64,000 bases of DNA from Aliivibrio sp. EL58 (lineage in GTDB: Bacteria; Pseudomonadota; Gammaproteobacteria; Enterobacterales; Vibrionaceae): the NCBI RefSeq assembly GCF_900312675.1, contig NZ_OMPC01000009.1, forward strand, positions 744,001 to 808,000, in the 5' to 3' direction. Positions 1 through 9,199 of the stretch are shown here, piece by piece. The number at the start of each line of letters is the position of its first letter. Within the stretch, counting starts at the first letter, position 1. A program made the translations under genes and the position numbers. The notes beneath the pieces were generated by a model. It was not told the origin of the DNA and ran no database searches. It saw only the letters and a program-made list of their open reading frames with translations.

Positions 1-345
1 GCCGCCGCCAAAACCACCACGTGAACGACCACCAAATGCGCCACCGAAAATATCTTCAAATCCGCCGTAACCTTGGCTATGACCGCCACCAAAGCCACCG
101 CCTCCACCCATGCCACCATTTTGGAATGCTGCGTGACCATAGTCATCATACTGGCCGCGTTTATCGGCATCAGTTAGAATTTCGTACGCTTCTTTTATCT
201 CTTTAAATTTGTCTGCAGCTTGCGCATCACCCGGGTTCTTATCTGGGTGGTATTTCATCGCAAGACGTTTGTATGCTTTTTTGATCTCTTTTTCTGTGCT
301 GCTTTTGGAGACACCAAGGACTTCATAATAATCACGTTTAGACAT
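1..345 (-). CDS. dnaJ: DnaJ-family co-chaperone, N-terminal part (runs off window)
   Basis: The 115 visible codons start [12 protein letters not shown] and contain a complete J domain with the HPD motif ([10 protein letters not shown]), followed by a Gly/Phe-rich linker ([17 protein letters not shown]). The J domain stimulates the ATPase of Hsp70 (DnaK) through HPD. The Gly/Phe region begins as in zinc-finger DnaJ rather than CbpA, but the cysteine domain would lie beyond base 1, so class A versus B cannot be decided. No dnaK is visible upstream, so this may be a second dnaJ-like gene rather than the dnaKJ copy (inference). The ATG at 345 follows a GAGG ribosome-binding site. Confidence 0.85.
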   Translation of the reverse strand, partial: MSKRDYYEVLGVSKSSTEKEIKKAYKRLAMKYHPDKNPGDAQAADKFKEIKEAYEILTDADKRGQYDDYGHAAFQNGGMGGGGGFGGGHSQGYGGFEDIFGGAFGGRSRGGFGGG

Positions 346-424
346 GACTTAACCTCGTCAATGAATAGAAACAGACATAAAACGGAATCGCTTATGCCTT
401 TCTTTGAATAAATCTAATCAAAGG

Positions 425-452
425 AGTTTATGTCCTATCAGATTAAGGTCAA
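425..452 (-). promoter_or_regulatory. possible sigma-70 promoter of the dnaJ-like gene
   Basis: On the minus strand TTGACC (447-452) and TAAACT (425-430) are separated by 16 bases, about 80 bases upstream of the dnaJ-like start. I see no convincing sigma-32 element. Pattern match only. Confidence 0.35.
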
Positions 453-476
453 GATCTATCTCACAAAATGCGGCAG

Positions 477-1160
477 TTATTGTTGTTTATCTTCTTTCAG
501 TTGCCCATCTTCAAATACAATAACCCGCTTCGCTCGATTAAAGACCCTTGAATCATGAGTTGAGAAAATGAACGTCGTCCCCTCTTCTTTATTCAAGCTT
601 TCCATTATATCAAGCAGCTCTGCGGTGCTTTTAGCATCTAGGTTTGCCGTTGGTTCATCGGCCATAATAAAGCGTGGTCTTGGGGCAAGCGCTCGTGCAA
701 CTGCAACTCGTTGTTGCTGCCCCCCAGAGAGTTGAGCGGGTATTTTATGTTGCTGATCTTCTAAGCCCACTTTTTTCAGTAAGTCTTGCGCTCTTTGTTT
801 ACACTCACCCTCAGCGTGACCCTGTAACTGCATGACAAACTCCACATTCTCTAATGCAGTCAATACCGGTAATAAACTGTAATCTTGAAAGATGAATCCT
901 ATATTGTCACGACGAAACTCTATCAACTTCTTTTCATCCAACTGCGTCAACTCATTACCATCAATACTCACTTTTCCTGAGGTAACGCTGTCTATTCCGC
1001 CAAGCATATTTAACAGCGTCGTTTTCCCTGAGCCAGATGGACCAATCACGGCCACAAACTCCCCTTGTTCAATCATCAAATCAAGGTGATCAACCGCATG
1101 AACAGGGAAATCCGACTCCGGGTTATAGGTTTTGCATAACTGCTCAATTTTTATCGTCAT
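477..1160 (-). CDS. ABC transporter ATP-binding protein (LolD/MacB type)
   Basis: A 227-aa ATPase with Walker A (GPSGSGKTT), Q-loop, signature LSGGQQQ, Walker B (FIMADEPTANLD) and the switch histidine (STHD). It belongs to the LolD/MacB/FtsE class that powers FtsX-fold permeases without transporting across the membrane in the classical way. The start at 1160 (MTIKIEQLC) has an AAGG ribosome-binding site; an upstream in-frame start would overlap the preceding permease. It is the last gene of an operon with two permeases and a LolA-like protein. The substrate is unknown; a lipoprotein or envelope lipid is plausible from the LolA-like partner. Confidence 0.9.
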   Translation of the reverse strand: MTIKIEQLCKTYNPESDFPVHAVDHLDLMIEQGEFVAVIGPSGSGKTTLLNMLGGIDSVTSGKVSIDGNELTQLDEKKLIEFRRDNIGFIFQDYSLLPVLTALENVEFVMQLQGHAEGECKQRAQDLLKKVGLEDQQHKIPAQLSGGQQQRVAVARALAPRPRFIMADEPTANLDAKSTAELLDIMESLNKEEGTTFIFSTHDSRVFNRAKRVIVFEDGQLKEDKQQ

Positions 1161-1170
1161 ACTTTTTACC

Positions 1171-2403
1171 TTATTGTTTCTCTGCCATAGCTTCGACGGG
1201 TTTCTTCTTAATAATTTGATGGGCCGGATAAAGGCCAGCCAATACACTGACACACCACACCATCACAAAAACGGTAACATAATCACTAAAGGAGACACTT
1301 GGATATAAGACTGAATCAATACCAAATGCATTTAATCCTTCTGCCATTGCCTCAAGCGGAATACCTGTTTGATTTAAAATAAACATCAAAAATAAGGCAC
1401 ATATAACGCCAGAACCCGCTCCGATGAGACCAATAAAGCCAGACTCTAAAATGATTAATCGGCGAATATTGCCTTTTTTCATTCCCACCGCCATCAATAC
1501 ACCGAATTCTCTAGTGCGCTCAAAGACCGACATCAAAAGAATATTGATGATGCCAAAGCCCATTGCGATAACAAAGATAACTAAGATCACTTGATTACCG
1601 GCATTCATCGAGCTCATCATGGTAGATAGCAGAGGTTGTAATTGCAGCCAATCTTGCACGCTATTGTTATTTGAAGAATAGTTATTTGAAATGGTATCGC
1701 TTAACTGATCGCGAAAATCACTCACTTGATCTTCATCATGCAGTAAGATCGCGATTTCATGCTCATAATGCACTTGGCCAAGCTGTTGAATATCGGCTTT
1801 TCTAACATATACATTAGCATCATCAAAGGTGCTGGATGAAGTCTTAAAAACCCCTCTTACCCGAAACGCAGCACCCGTAACATCACCTGTCGTATCCGTA
1901 AACGTAAGTACTATTTTAGAACCGACTCTCAGCTTTAATCGATCCGCGGTTTTCTGTGATACTAAAATAGGGTTACGCCCTTTATCATCAAGCCATTCCC
2001 CTTCAAGAATATGCTCTGCAATTGGGGTTATCTTGGGCTCTGACTCTAAATCAATACCATTAACTTGAATACCACGAGTACTGCGAGCTGACGCTATCAT
2101 GCCGCTAACTAAGGTTCTGCTTGTCCACGCTTTTACTTGTGGTGCTTGTTCTAACCACTTTGTTATTTCAGCTTCATTATCAATCACCAGATTAATGTCT
2201 GGATTTAATGCGTAATTTTTCTGATGAATTTGAATATGACTGGTTTGCCACTGAATGGTATTTTTAACGAGGTTATCGATAATACCATTCATAAATCCCA
2301 TCATTAGCATTACACCAACGACACCAAAGATCATCGCACCTAACATAATGGAGGTTCGTAATTTATTGCGCCATACATTACGCCACGCTAATTTAACCAG
2401 CAT
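1171..2403 (-). CDS. ABC transporter permease, FtsX/MacB family
   Basis: A 410-aa protein with one N-terminal membrane segment (about residues 20-42), a large periplasmic MacB-PCD-like domain, and three C-terminal segments with an FtsX signature (FERTREFGVLMAVGMKKGNI). This is LolC/LolE/MacB topology. It overlaps the upstream permease gene by 11 bases, implying translational coupling, and the two permeases presumably form a heterodimer with the 477-1160 ATPase. The N-terminus (KLAWRNVWRNK) is nearly the same as in the partner, pointing to duplication. Confidence 0.9.
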   Translation of the reverse strand: MLVKLAWRNVWRNKLRTSIMLGAMIFGVVGVMLMMGFMNGIIDNLVKNTIQWQTSHIQIHQKNYALNPDINLVIDNEAEITKWLEQAPQVKAWTSRTLVSGMIASARSTRGIQVNGIDLESEPKITPIAEHILEGEWLDDKGRNPILVSQKTADRLKLRVGSKIVLTFTDTTGDVTGAAFRVRGVFKTSSSTFDDANVYVRKADIQQLGQVHYEHEIAILLHDEDQVSDFRDQLSDTISNNYSSNNNSVQDWLQLQPLLSTMMSSMNAGNQVILVIFVIAMGFGIINILLMSVFERTREFGVLMAVGMKKGNIRRLIILESGFIGLIGAGSGVICALFLMFILNQTGIPLEAMAEGLNAFGIDSVLYPSVSFSDYVTVFVMVWCVSVLAGLYPAHQIIKKKPVEAMAEKQ

Positions 2404-3622
2404 GCGAACCTCCTTTTAACGCTGTAACAATATCTAAATGATAAATACGCCATAATGGATAAATAAGACAAAGCAGTAACAGCCCTATCACGATCATAAT
2501 TTGATCAATAAACAGCCATGAACTAATTAATACCGGAATAATTGGTTCATAGCCCATTTCAAGCATGGCTTGTGCCGTATCTCCGGTTAAAGTAATAGGG
2601 TTAATATACAAATAGCCTAAGGTTGGAGCCGCGATAATTAGCCCAATAGCAATACCTAACAAGCCGATAAAAAGGGATTCAAGAGTCAATAATTTTAATA
2701 GCTTTGCTCGAACCATTCCTGTGGCTAGCATGACGCCAAATTCACGTTGTCTTTCTAAGGTCATCATTAATAGAGTAGCGAATAGACCAAAGCCAACAAT
2801 GCCATATAGGAGGTACATCATAATAATGCCGCTCACCCGATCAATTTGGATCTGTTGTTCCATTTCGGGGCTAAGATCATTCCAAGGCCGAACGGCCACA
2901 CTTGATCCATACCCTATTTGTAGATCATCCACCGTTTGTGACAATTGTGAAAAATCACGAGTATGTAATACCCAAGCAGTGACTTGATCTGCTGTGCTAA
3001 ATAAATTGGAAGCTTCTTTGATGGGTAAATAGATAAGTTGATTGTTCAGCTCTGGCATCGGAAAATGCACAATCCCCTTAATGAGATATAACCCTGCAGC
3101 AGTTTGACCCCGATAACCTTGGCCATACAGCACAATTTCATCACCAATGGTGAGATTAAAAAATTGAGCCAGCCCCTCAGACATCAATACGGATTTATCA
3201 TCTCGTGAAAGATATTCTCCTTTAATCACTTTCTCTTCCAAACCGGAATAACTGGTTTCTGGATTTGGATCAACTCCCACCACCATGACGCCTTTTGATT
3301 TATCATTCGCGGCAGCAAGAGAAAAGGTTTCAATACGAGGAAGTGCAAATTCAATATTAGGCTGTTGCTTGGTTGGCTTGATAAAGTCATCGCTCATTGG
3401 CAATAAATCATCAATGCTTTGACTTTCTTTAAATTCGGGGTTTTGCAGTTGAATAAGGCCCGTAGATAAACGCGCCGCATTTTCAATATTTGCGGTGTAA
3501 CTGCCCTCTTGAATGCTTCGCATTAATAATGAAAGCAACAAGGCCAACGCCAACGCAGAGGCCGTTAGCAAGGTTCTTCTTTTTTGTCGCCATAGGTTTC
3601 GCCAAGCTAACTTAATGAGCAT
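2393..3622 (-). CDS. ABC transporter permease, FtsX/MacB family
   Basis: A 409-aa permease similar in design to its downstream neighbour: N-terminal KLAWRNLWRQKRRT, first membrane helix about residues 20-40, periplasmic domain, then three C-terminal helices with an FtsX motif (LERQREFGVMLATGM). It lies 34 bases after the LolA-like gene and overlaps the next permease by 11 bases. By analogy with LolCDE the two permeases and ATPase would extract or move a lipophilic envelope component; the actual substrate cannot be read from the sequence. Confidence 0.9.
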   Translation of the reverse strand: MLIKLAWRNLWRQKRRTLLTASALALALLLSLLMRSIQEGSYTANIENAARLSTGLIQLQNPEFKESQSIDDLLPMSDDFIKPTKQQPNIEFALPRIETFSLAAANDKSKGVMVVGVDPNPETSYSGLEEKVIKGEYLSRDDKSVLMSEGLAQFFNLTIGDEIVLYGQGYRGQTAAGLYLIKGIVHFPMPELNNQLIYLPIKEASNLFSTADQVTAWVLHTRDFSQLSQTVDDLQIGYGSSVAVRPWNDLSPEMEQQIQIDRVSGIIMMYLLYGIVGFGLFATLLMMTLERQREFGVMLATGMVRAKLLKLLTLESLFIGLLGIAIGLIIAAPTLGYLYINPITLTGDTAQAMLEMGYEPIIPVLISSWLFIDQIMIVIGLLLLCLIYPLWRIYHLDIVTALKGGSHAG

Positions 3623-3656
3623 GTTTACCGCCTAGTAAGTAAAATGATTTGAGATA

Positions 3657-4433
3657 TTAATTACGTAATGACTTCATTTGCCCTTGTGAGAAAAAATCAT
3701 CATTGATCAGAAAATTAAATTGCGCTTTATGAGTGATCATTTCAGTTTTATTGCCTGGCTTATCGGCTGGAACCATTTCCATTCTTGTTGCTACCATACG
3801 ATTCCCCATTTCTTTAATATCATAGGTTGTCATCGTATTAACTAGCTCATCGAATTCATCATATGACTCTACTTTACGTTGTAAAAACGTCTCTTGTGAG
3901 ATCCACAAACGCACTTTACTCCACACGACTGGCGCATCTGGTTTTGCTATTGCATCAATCACCCATGTTTTATCGCCGTCTATCACTTCTTGTTTAACCA
4001 TTTTGTGGTCGTAATCCACCACGATTGACGATTGGTTGATCAAATCATCATTGGTAAAATCAGAGCCCATCCATGATTGACCCAGCATTGAAGGGGCTAT
4101 TTTTATCACTCGTTCAATATTTGGTATCCAACTCCACATCTCTTTATCACGCTTAAGAGAAGCACTGCCACGATCTTTTGCTGGCCCAGTAATCAGCACT
4201 AAAGAGAGGTTTTGTTCTTTAGTCCAACTCTTCATACTCATGCTACGTGTCCAATCAGGACGTATAATATTCATGGTTAATTCGGTGTAACTCGAATCAC
4301 CACGCATCTGCTCATCTGATTTTTCGACTATTGCATTTGCACTTAACTCATCAGTAGCAAACACGTGACCTACTACGCCGAAAAACGCAAAAAACAGGAC
4401 TATTTTAATCAATAATTTTATTTTATGTTTCAT
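3657..4433 (-). CDS. outer-membrane lipoprotein-sorting (LolA-like) periplasmic protein
   Basis: A 258-aa secreted protein with signal peptide MKHKIKLLIKIVLFFAFFGV (cleavage near VFA-TD) followed by a LolA/LolB-like half-barrel (SYTELTMNIIRPDWTRSMSM, DKEMWSWIPNIERVIKI, SWMGSDFTNDDLI). It matches the family annotated as outer membrane lipoprotein-sorting protein that travels with FtsX-type ABC transporters. The start at 4433 has a GGGGTG ribosome-binding site; a longer frame lacks one. It is first in the operon with two permeases and an ATPase, so it is probably the periplasmic carrier of that system. Confidence 0.85.
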   Translation of the reverse strand: MKHKIKLLIKIVLFFAFFGVVGHVFATDELSANAIVEKSDEQMRGDSSYTELTMNIIRPDWTRSMSMKSWTKEQNLSLVLITGPAKDRGSASLKRDKEMWSWIPNIERVIKIAPSMLGQSWMGSDFTNDDLINQSSIVVDYDHKMVKQEVIDGDKTWVIDAIAKPDAPVVWSKVRLWISQETFLQRKVESYDEFDELVNTMTTYDIKEMGNRMVATRMEMVPADKPGNKTEMITHKAQFNFLINDDFFSQGQMKSLRN

Positions 4434-4541
4434 ATCACACCCCAGCCATGATGCTTGATTTATAAACACATAATAGGATATTTAGACTGGGTATTTCGTG
4501 ACCTCTAAGACGAAATTATCCAAATCTCTGTCATGAAAATG

Positions 4542-5411
4542 TCAAATTCGTTCCATTGCATTCATAATACGTTCGATTAATATAGTTAGCGCTTTGGGTT
4601 GAAATTTTCGCTGCTTATAAACCAGATAAGATTGCCTTGGTGGGAATTGATATTCAGAAAAAACCTCAACGAGATCCATCTCTGGAGTAACAAGATGAAT
4701 GGGTAATCGTGCCGCGCCTAATCCTTTAATAACCGCATGCATGACTTGATCCAAATCGTTCACTTGCAGACGAGGATGTACATTAATCTGTTTTAGCGTT
4801 TGCTTTGCATCGGTATAAGTTAAACTTTTCTGGTCATCTAAGCGGATCCAATCAATAGTTTCTATATCTGTTACGTCATTATTTTGCCAATACGATTGAG
4901 AGACAAATACGCTATGCTTTGCTAAAAATAGCGGACGAGCGATCATCCCTTCCGCTCGGCTAATATCAAAAGTTAGAACTAAATCTCGATCTGTTTCAGG
5001 TAAAGCATCTTCAGCACATAAATTGACTTCTATTTGAGTGTGGGGAAACTCCAATAAGAAATCAGTAATCAGCTCTCTAACATAGCTATTATAAAAACGA
5101 TAAGGCAGGGATAAACGTAACGTGCCTGTTACTTCCTCTTTGTGGTCTTTTAACTGATGGCAGTGACTTTCTAAATCGGTAAACTGACTTTCAAGCAGTT
5201 GGTAATATTGCTGACCTGTTTCTGTTGCAACAAGCTCTCGCCCTTTTTTTTCTAACAAGCGAACACCGAGTTTTTCTTCCATTAAAGAGAGTCGTCGGGA
5301 CACGGTTGATACTGGTAGTTTTAACTCTTTGGCTGCGCCTTGTTGAGATCCAAGCTGAACCACTTTACAAAATAAAAACAGATCATCAATACTTCCAAAT
5401 ATGGAATTCAT
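4542..5411 (-). CDS. LysR-family transcriptional regulator
   Basis: A 289-aa protein with an N-terminal winged helix-turn-helix (GSQQGAAKELKLPVSTVSRRLS) and a two-lobe LysR effector domain of the type in which conserved FSxxxA is replaced. It lies upstream of the LolA/ABC operon on the same strand and is divergent from the small DUF2798 gene at 5523. The target is not apparent; either neighbour is possible. The ATG at 5411 gives normal family length. Confidence 0.88.
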   Translation of the reverse strand: MNSIFGSIDDLFLFCKVVQLGSQQGAAKELKLPVSTVSRRLSLMEEKLGVRLLEKKGRELVATETGQQYYQLLESQFTDLESHCHQLKDHKEEVTGTLRLSLPYRFYNSYVRELITDFLLEFPHTQIEVNLCAEDALPETDRDLVLTFDISRAEGMIARPLFLAKHSVFVSQSYWQNNDVTDIETIDWIRLDDQKSLTYTDAKQTLKQINVHPRLQVNDLDQVMHAVIKGLGAARLPIHLVTPEMDLVEVFSEYQFPPRQSYLVYKQRKFQPKALTILIERIMNAMERI

Positions 5412-5522
5412 GGTTTTATTTCTCGCTATTTTTTATCATTAATGAAACTAATATACTTCACTCTATCGAAACAAGCACGATTAGTGTTAAAAAATAATTC
5501 GTTAATAAAGAGAAATATATTT

Positions 5523-5786
5523 ATGAGTAAAAAACAATTTTGGCTTTCAGCCTTACTGTCTTCAGTCACAATGGCATTAATAATGTCTGGTTCAATGTCT
5601 GCGATTAGAATGGGCGGATTTAGTTCGGAATGGGTATCTGCGTGGATGAATGGGTTTACTATTGCTTGGCCTGTTGCGATATTTGCTAACTTAACTATTT
5701 TACCGAAGATTCGCGAATTCGCCGCGTGGTTATGTCGAGATAACAAAACCAACACAGCAACGACGCAATCTAAAATGGCAAATTAG
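5523..5786 (+). CDS. DUF2798 small membrane protein
   Basis: An 87-aa protein with two predicted membrane helices (about residues 5-27 and 41-62), matching the DUF2798 pattern (ALIMSGSMSAIRMGG, WMNGFTIAWPVA). Function is unknown. The start at 5523 follows an AAAGAG ribosome-binding site. Its stop overlaps the 3' end of the convergent methyltransferase gene by four bases. Confidence 0.75.
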   Translation: MSKKQFWLSALLSSVTMALIMSGSMSAIRMGGFSSEWVSAWMNGFTIAWPVAIFANLTILPKIREFAAWLCRDNKTNTATTQSKMAN

Positions 5787-6250
5787 AACCAACGTTTTAC
5801 TTGATTGCTATAATCGACAAACTCATCACCAAATAGCTTAACTAGCATTTTTTCTTCTGGTTCAATTTGAAAGCGATTCATGTAAGCAACAAAACCTAGC
5901 GCACTCACCAACCCTAGTGGGTGTTGGCTATAAATCACTGCACTCAATAAGATAAGTAACAAACCAAGATACATAGGATTGCGTGTATATTGATAAATAC
6001 CTGAACTTACTAATGATGAGCTGCTTTCTGGCTTGAGTGGATTGACGGTTGTTTTGGCATCTTTAAACTCTTTCACTCCCCACAATGCAATGACACCACC
6101 AAGCGTGACTAAGCTAATAACCGAAGCGTAAGTTAACCATGGTAGATAAAATAGAGTAAATGGCATTATTTTATCAAAGCCAAATACAGTTACCATAAAC
6201 AGTAGCATGACTAACGGCGGTGGAATTCTCAGTTCTAGTTTTGATAGCAT
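5783..6250 (-). CDS. isoprenylcysteine carboxyl methyltransferase-like membrane protein
   Basis: A 155-aa integral membrane protein with four to five hydrophobic segments and the ICMT/PEMT signature (GIYQYTRNPMYLGLLL ... RFQIEPEEKML) that binds S-adenosylmethionine. Bacterial members methylate unknown small substrates or lipids; they are not thought to act on prenylated proteins. The ribosome-binding site AAGGAG supports the ATG at 6250. It is convergent with the DUF2798 gene and divergent from yajD. Confidence 0.82.
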   Translation of the reverse strand: MLSKLELRIPPPLVMLLFMVTVFGFDKIMPFTLFYLPWLTYASVISLVTLGGVIALWGVKEFKDAKTTVNPLKPESSSSLVSSGIYQYTRNPMYLGLLLILLSAVIYSQHPLGLVSALGFVAYMNRFQIEPEEKMLVKLFGDEFVDYSNQVKRWF

Positions 6251-6321
6251 TTATTCTCCTTAAAAACGTGGTATATTCTTTCCATATAATTATTGTATTA
6301 ACTTTAGCAGTCGAGATTTAT

Positions 6322-6666
6322 ATGTCATCAGATTTTTATGGCTCTAGTGCCACTTATGCCCGTCAAGAAGTTGGTTACCGTGAAAAAGCATTAAAACTGT
6401 ACCCTTGGGTTTGTGGTAATTGTGCGCGTGAATTTGTCTATTCAAACTTACGTGAATTAACGGTTCACCATAAAGATCACGATCATACTAATAACCCAAA
6501 TGATGGCAGTAACTGGGAGCTTCTTTGTCTTTTCTGTCACGATCATGAGCATTCTAAATACACAGAGCATGATCAATACGGATCTCAAATTAAAGCGGGT
6601 GAAGATGATCACCAAGGCGCAACGCACAACCCGTTTGCTGCTTTAAAATCAATGATGAGAAAGTAA
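6322..6666 (+). CDS. yajD: HNH nuclease family protein YajD
   Basis: A 114-aa protein closely resembling E. coli YajD over its whole length: GYREKALKLYPWVCGNCAREF, NLRELTVHHKDHDH, DGSNWELLCLFCHDHEHSKY. Zinc-knuckle cysteines (CGNC, CLFC) frame the HNH core (HHKDHDHTNN), the active site of ββα-metal nucleases. Biological role is unknown. The start at 6322 gives the family length; a longer frame only adds a hydrophobic stretch from the divergent promoter. A hairpin terminator follows at 6687-6710. Confidence 0.93.
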   Translation: MSSDFYGSSATYARQEVGYREKALKLYPWVCGNCAREFVYSNLRELTVHHKDHDHTNNPNDGSNWELLCLFCHDHEHSKYTEHDQYGSQIKAGEDDHQGATHNPFAALKSMMRK

Positions 6667-6686
6667 TTCTCATTACAGATTTATAT

Positions 6687-6716
6687 GGCCTTTCAACCCA
6701 CTGAAAGGTCATTTCT
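6687..6716 (+). terminator. intrinsic terminator after yajD
   Basis: Nine-pair stem GGCCTTTCA (6687-6695) / TGAAAGGTC (6702-6710) with a 6-base loop and a short T-rich tail. Its position argues that the next gene starts at 6748, not at the upstream in-frame ATG at 6685. Confidence 0.7.
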
Positions 6717-6747
6717 CCTTCCCTACACTCTATATTTATATCTCATC

Positions 6748-7665
6748 ATGAAAATCCAAAACAGCCCAGTAACTCAGCATCAATTTAATGATGTCGATTT
6801 CTATTTAAAGCGCGATGATAAACTTCACCCTCAATTTTCTGGCAACAAAGCTCGTAAGTTTATGGGATTGTTAGACGGTGATTTCCCTGCGATTACCACG
6901 ATTATTGGCTATGGTTCACCACAGGCAAACTCACTTTACTCGTTAGCGGCACTGGCTCAATTAAAAGGCTGGCAATTAGACTTTTACGTTGATCATATCC
7001 CGTCGTTTTTACAAGAAAATCCAAAAGGAAACTATCGCGCTGCGTTAGATCTTGGGGCTAATATTATTGCCTTGAATGACACTGAAAATGCCAAACTAGA
7101 TAACGGTAGCACGCTAGGCAGCTTGGATTACATTCAACAAGTTAGGCAACCAAAAAAGCATGAGTTATTTGTGCCTGAAGGTGGACGCTGTGGTTTAGCT
7201 GAAAGTGGGGTAAAGCAACTGGCCATTGAGCTTATTGAATGGAAGAAGGAACAAAAACTCTCCTCTCTGACGGTGGCTTTGCCTTCTGGTACAGGAACAA
7301 CCGCACTGTTTCTTCATAAGCACTTAAAAGCTCATGATATAAAAGTGATTACCTGTGCTTGTGTCGGCGGAAACTCTTATCTTACCGAGCAATTTTTAGA
7401 GCTTGGTGAAACCGATCATCCTGAGATTCTAACGCCAACGGAAAAACACCATTTTGGTAAGTTATATCGTCACGATTACGAGATGTGGAAAACGCTTCTC
7501 TTACAAACTAACGTTGAATTTGAACTTCTATACGACCCGCTAATGTGGCGCTGCTTGAGTGATTGGCTACCAAACAACACCAATCAGACTCTACTGTATA
7601 TCCACCAAGGTGGTTTGTTAGGTAATGAAAGTATGTTACCTCGCTACCAACGAAAATTTGATTAA
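6748..7665 (+). CDS. PLP-dependent ACC deaminase / D-cysteine desulfhydrase family enzyme
   Basis: A 305-aa fold-type II PLP enzyme. The presumed PLP-binding lysine lies in FSGNKARKF, and VALPSGTGTTALFL is the phosphate-binding glycine loop. Family members cleave 1-aminocyclopropane-1-carboxylate or D-cysteine, releasing ammonia and a keto acid; which substrate applies here cannot be told from sequence. I chose the start at 6748 because the terminator of yajD lies inside the longer frame. It stands alone between yajD and the beta-lactamase gene. Confidence 0.85.
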   Translation: MKIQNSPVTQHQFNDVDFYLKRDDKLHPQFSGNKARKFMGLLDGDFPAITTIIGYGSPQANSLYSLAALAQLKGWQLDFYVDHIPSFLQENPKGNYRAALDLGANIIALNDTENAKLDNGSTLGSLDYIQQVRQPKKHELFVPEGGRCGLAESGVKQLAIELIEWKKEQKLSSLTVALPSGTGTTALFLHKHLKAHDIKVITCACVGGNSYLTEQFLELGETDHPEILTPTEKHHFGKLYRHDYEMWKTLLLQTNVEFELLYDPLMWRCLSDWLPNNTNQTLLYIHQGGLLGNESMLPRYQRKFD

Positions 7666-7707
7666 TCTATCACTGTATATACAACAGCTCTCCCTTTAGG
7701 CGTAATA

Positions 7708-8559
7708 ATGAAACGTATCACTCTTCTTTTTTGTTTAACTTTGCTCTCTCACACCGCAATGGCTTCTTCTGTATTAGAAACCGTTGAAGCCATTGAATTA
7801 TCAAGCTCTGGCACTATCGGTGTTTCAGTTCTAGATACCGAAACAAATACAACATGGAGTTATAAAGGCGACCATCGCTTTCCTATGATGAGTACCTTTA
7901 AAACTCTGGTTTGTGCTCAGATGCTTTATAACTCAAGTAATGAGCTCTTGGATAAAGATGCGTTAACAAGGATCACCAAAGAATCCATCATTCCATGGTC
8001 CCCTATCACTGAAAAGTTAATCGGTGAGACGATTAGTACTGAAAAAGCCTGTGAAGCAACCATGCTAATGAGCGATAACACGGCTGCAAATATCGTACTA
8101 GCTGAGATTGGAACCCCTAGCTCACTCACGCTTTTCTTACGTTTAATTGGAGACAATATCACTCGATTAGACCGTATTGAACCTGCATTAAATGAAGCTC
8201 AAAAGGGAGATGTTAGAGATACGACTACTCCGAATGCGATGACAAATACACTCAACGAATTATTATTTGGTCAAACACTTAATACCAAAGACAAACGTAC
8301 GCTAAAGGCCTGGATGGTCGATAACAAGGTATCTGATCCGCTATTACGCTCTATTTTACCTGCTAAGTGGTCAATTGCTGATCGCTCTGGCGCTGGTGGA
8401 TTTGGATCGCGTGGGATCACGGCCATTGTTTGGAGTAACAAACGCGCCCCTATCATTATCTCTATCTACTTAACTCAAACAAATTTAGATATGGCCTCAC
8501 GCAACCAAATTATTGTGGAAGTGGGTAACGCTATATTCAAAGAGTTCAACATAAACTAA
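7708..8559 (+). CDS. bla: class A beta-lactamase with RSG motif (CARB/PSE-like)
   Basis: A 283-aa secreted serine beta-lactamase; signal peptide about residues 1-19. The catalytic set is complete: S62-T-F-K65 (Ambler 70-73), S122-D-N124 (130-132), E158 and N162 in the omega loop (RIEPALNEA; Ambler 166, 170), and R226-S-G228 at the KTG position (234-236). Arginine at Ambler 234 is the hallmark of carbenicillin-hydrolysing CARB/PSE enzymes, which are native in several vibrios. It would hydrolyse penicillins in the periplasm. No integron or transposon parts flank it, so it looks chromosomal. No divergent ampR-type regulator adjoins it. Confidence 0.93.
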   Translation: MKRITLLFCLTLLSHTAMASSVLETVEAIELSSSGTIGVSVLDTETNTTWSYKGDHRFPMMSTFKTLVCAQMLYNSSNELLDKDALTRITKESIIPWSPITEKLIGETISTEKACEATMLMSDNTAANIVLAEIGTPSSLTLFLRLIGDNITRLDRIEPALNEAQKGDVRDTTTPNAMTNTLNELLFGQTLNTKDKRTLKAWMVDNKVSDPLLRSILPAKWSIADRSGAGGFGSRGITAIVWSNKRAPIIISIYLTQTNLDMASRNQIIVEVGNAIFKEFNIN

Positions 8560-8609
8560 GAAACTACGTATAATCTTTCTCAATTAACTTTTAAATAGAC
8601 ATTAACTAT

Positions 8610-9107
8610 ATGATCATTTTAACCACCAATTTTGGCGACATTCACATTGAGCTTAACAAAGAAAAAGCACCGGTAAGCTCAAAAAACTTCTTAAAATACT
8701 GCCAAGATGGTTTTTACGAAGGTACTATTTTTCATCGTGTTATCAAAGGCTTTATGATCCAAGGCGGTGGTTTTACTGCGGACATGCAAGAAAAAGAGAT
8801 GCGCGCACCGATTGTGAATGAAGCGAACCGTGGTTTGAAAAACTTAAACGGTACTATCGCTATGGCGCGTACTGATGCACCCCACTCGGCAACCAGTGAG
8901 TTCTTTATCAACATCGCTAACAATACTTTTCTTGATCACACTGCCACCACTAACGCTGGTTGGGGTTATGCGGTATTTGGTGAAGTAACTATTGGTATGG
9001 ATGTAGTTAAGAAAATTGCAAAAATTAAAACTAAATCTATCGGTGAGTTTGACGATGTTCCAAAAGAGAGTATTGTGATCGAGAAAGTGACTATTGTAGA
9101 AGAATAA
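8610..9107 (+). CDS. ppiB: peptidyl-prolyl cis-trans isomerase B (cyclophilin)
   Basis: A 165-aa cytoplasmic cyclophilin without signal peptide. It carries the active-site elements [13 protein letters not shown] (Arg and Phe/Met of the pocket), [17 protein letters not shown] and WGYAVFGEV, and matches E. coli PpiB in length. It catalyses proline isomerisation during folding. It sits 50 bases after the beta-lactamase gene with its own ribosome-binding context; a strong terminator follows. Confidence 0.95.
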   Translation: MIILTTNFGDIHIELNKEKAPVSSKNFLKYCQDGFYEGTIFHRVIKGFMIQGGGFTADMQEKEMRAPIVNEANRGLKNLNGTIAMARTDAPHSATSEFFINIANNTFLDHTATTNAGWGYAVFGEVTIGMDVVKKIAKIKTKSIGEFDDVPKESIVIEKVTIVEE

Positions 9108-9138
9108 CAGAGCGACTGTTAACTCCACATAAACACTA

Positions 9139-9166
9139 AAAACGGTGCTGAATATAGCGCCGTTTT
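9139..9166 (+). terminator. intrinsic terminator after ppiB
   Basis: Eleven-pair stem AAAACGGTGCT (9139-9149) / AGCGCCGTTTT (9156-9166) with a 6-base loop and terminal T run. Confidence 0.85.
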
Positions 9167-9199
9167 CGATCCTATTAATATTAAAATGGAACTCCATTT

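Noticed and set aside
6685-6747. N-terminal extension of the ACC deaminase-like protein
   Set aside because: The extra codons lie over the yajD terminator and lack a ribosome-binding site.
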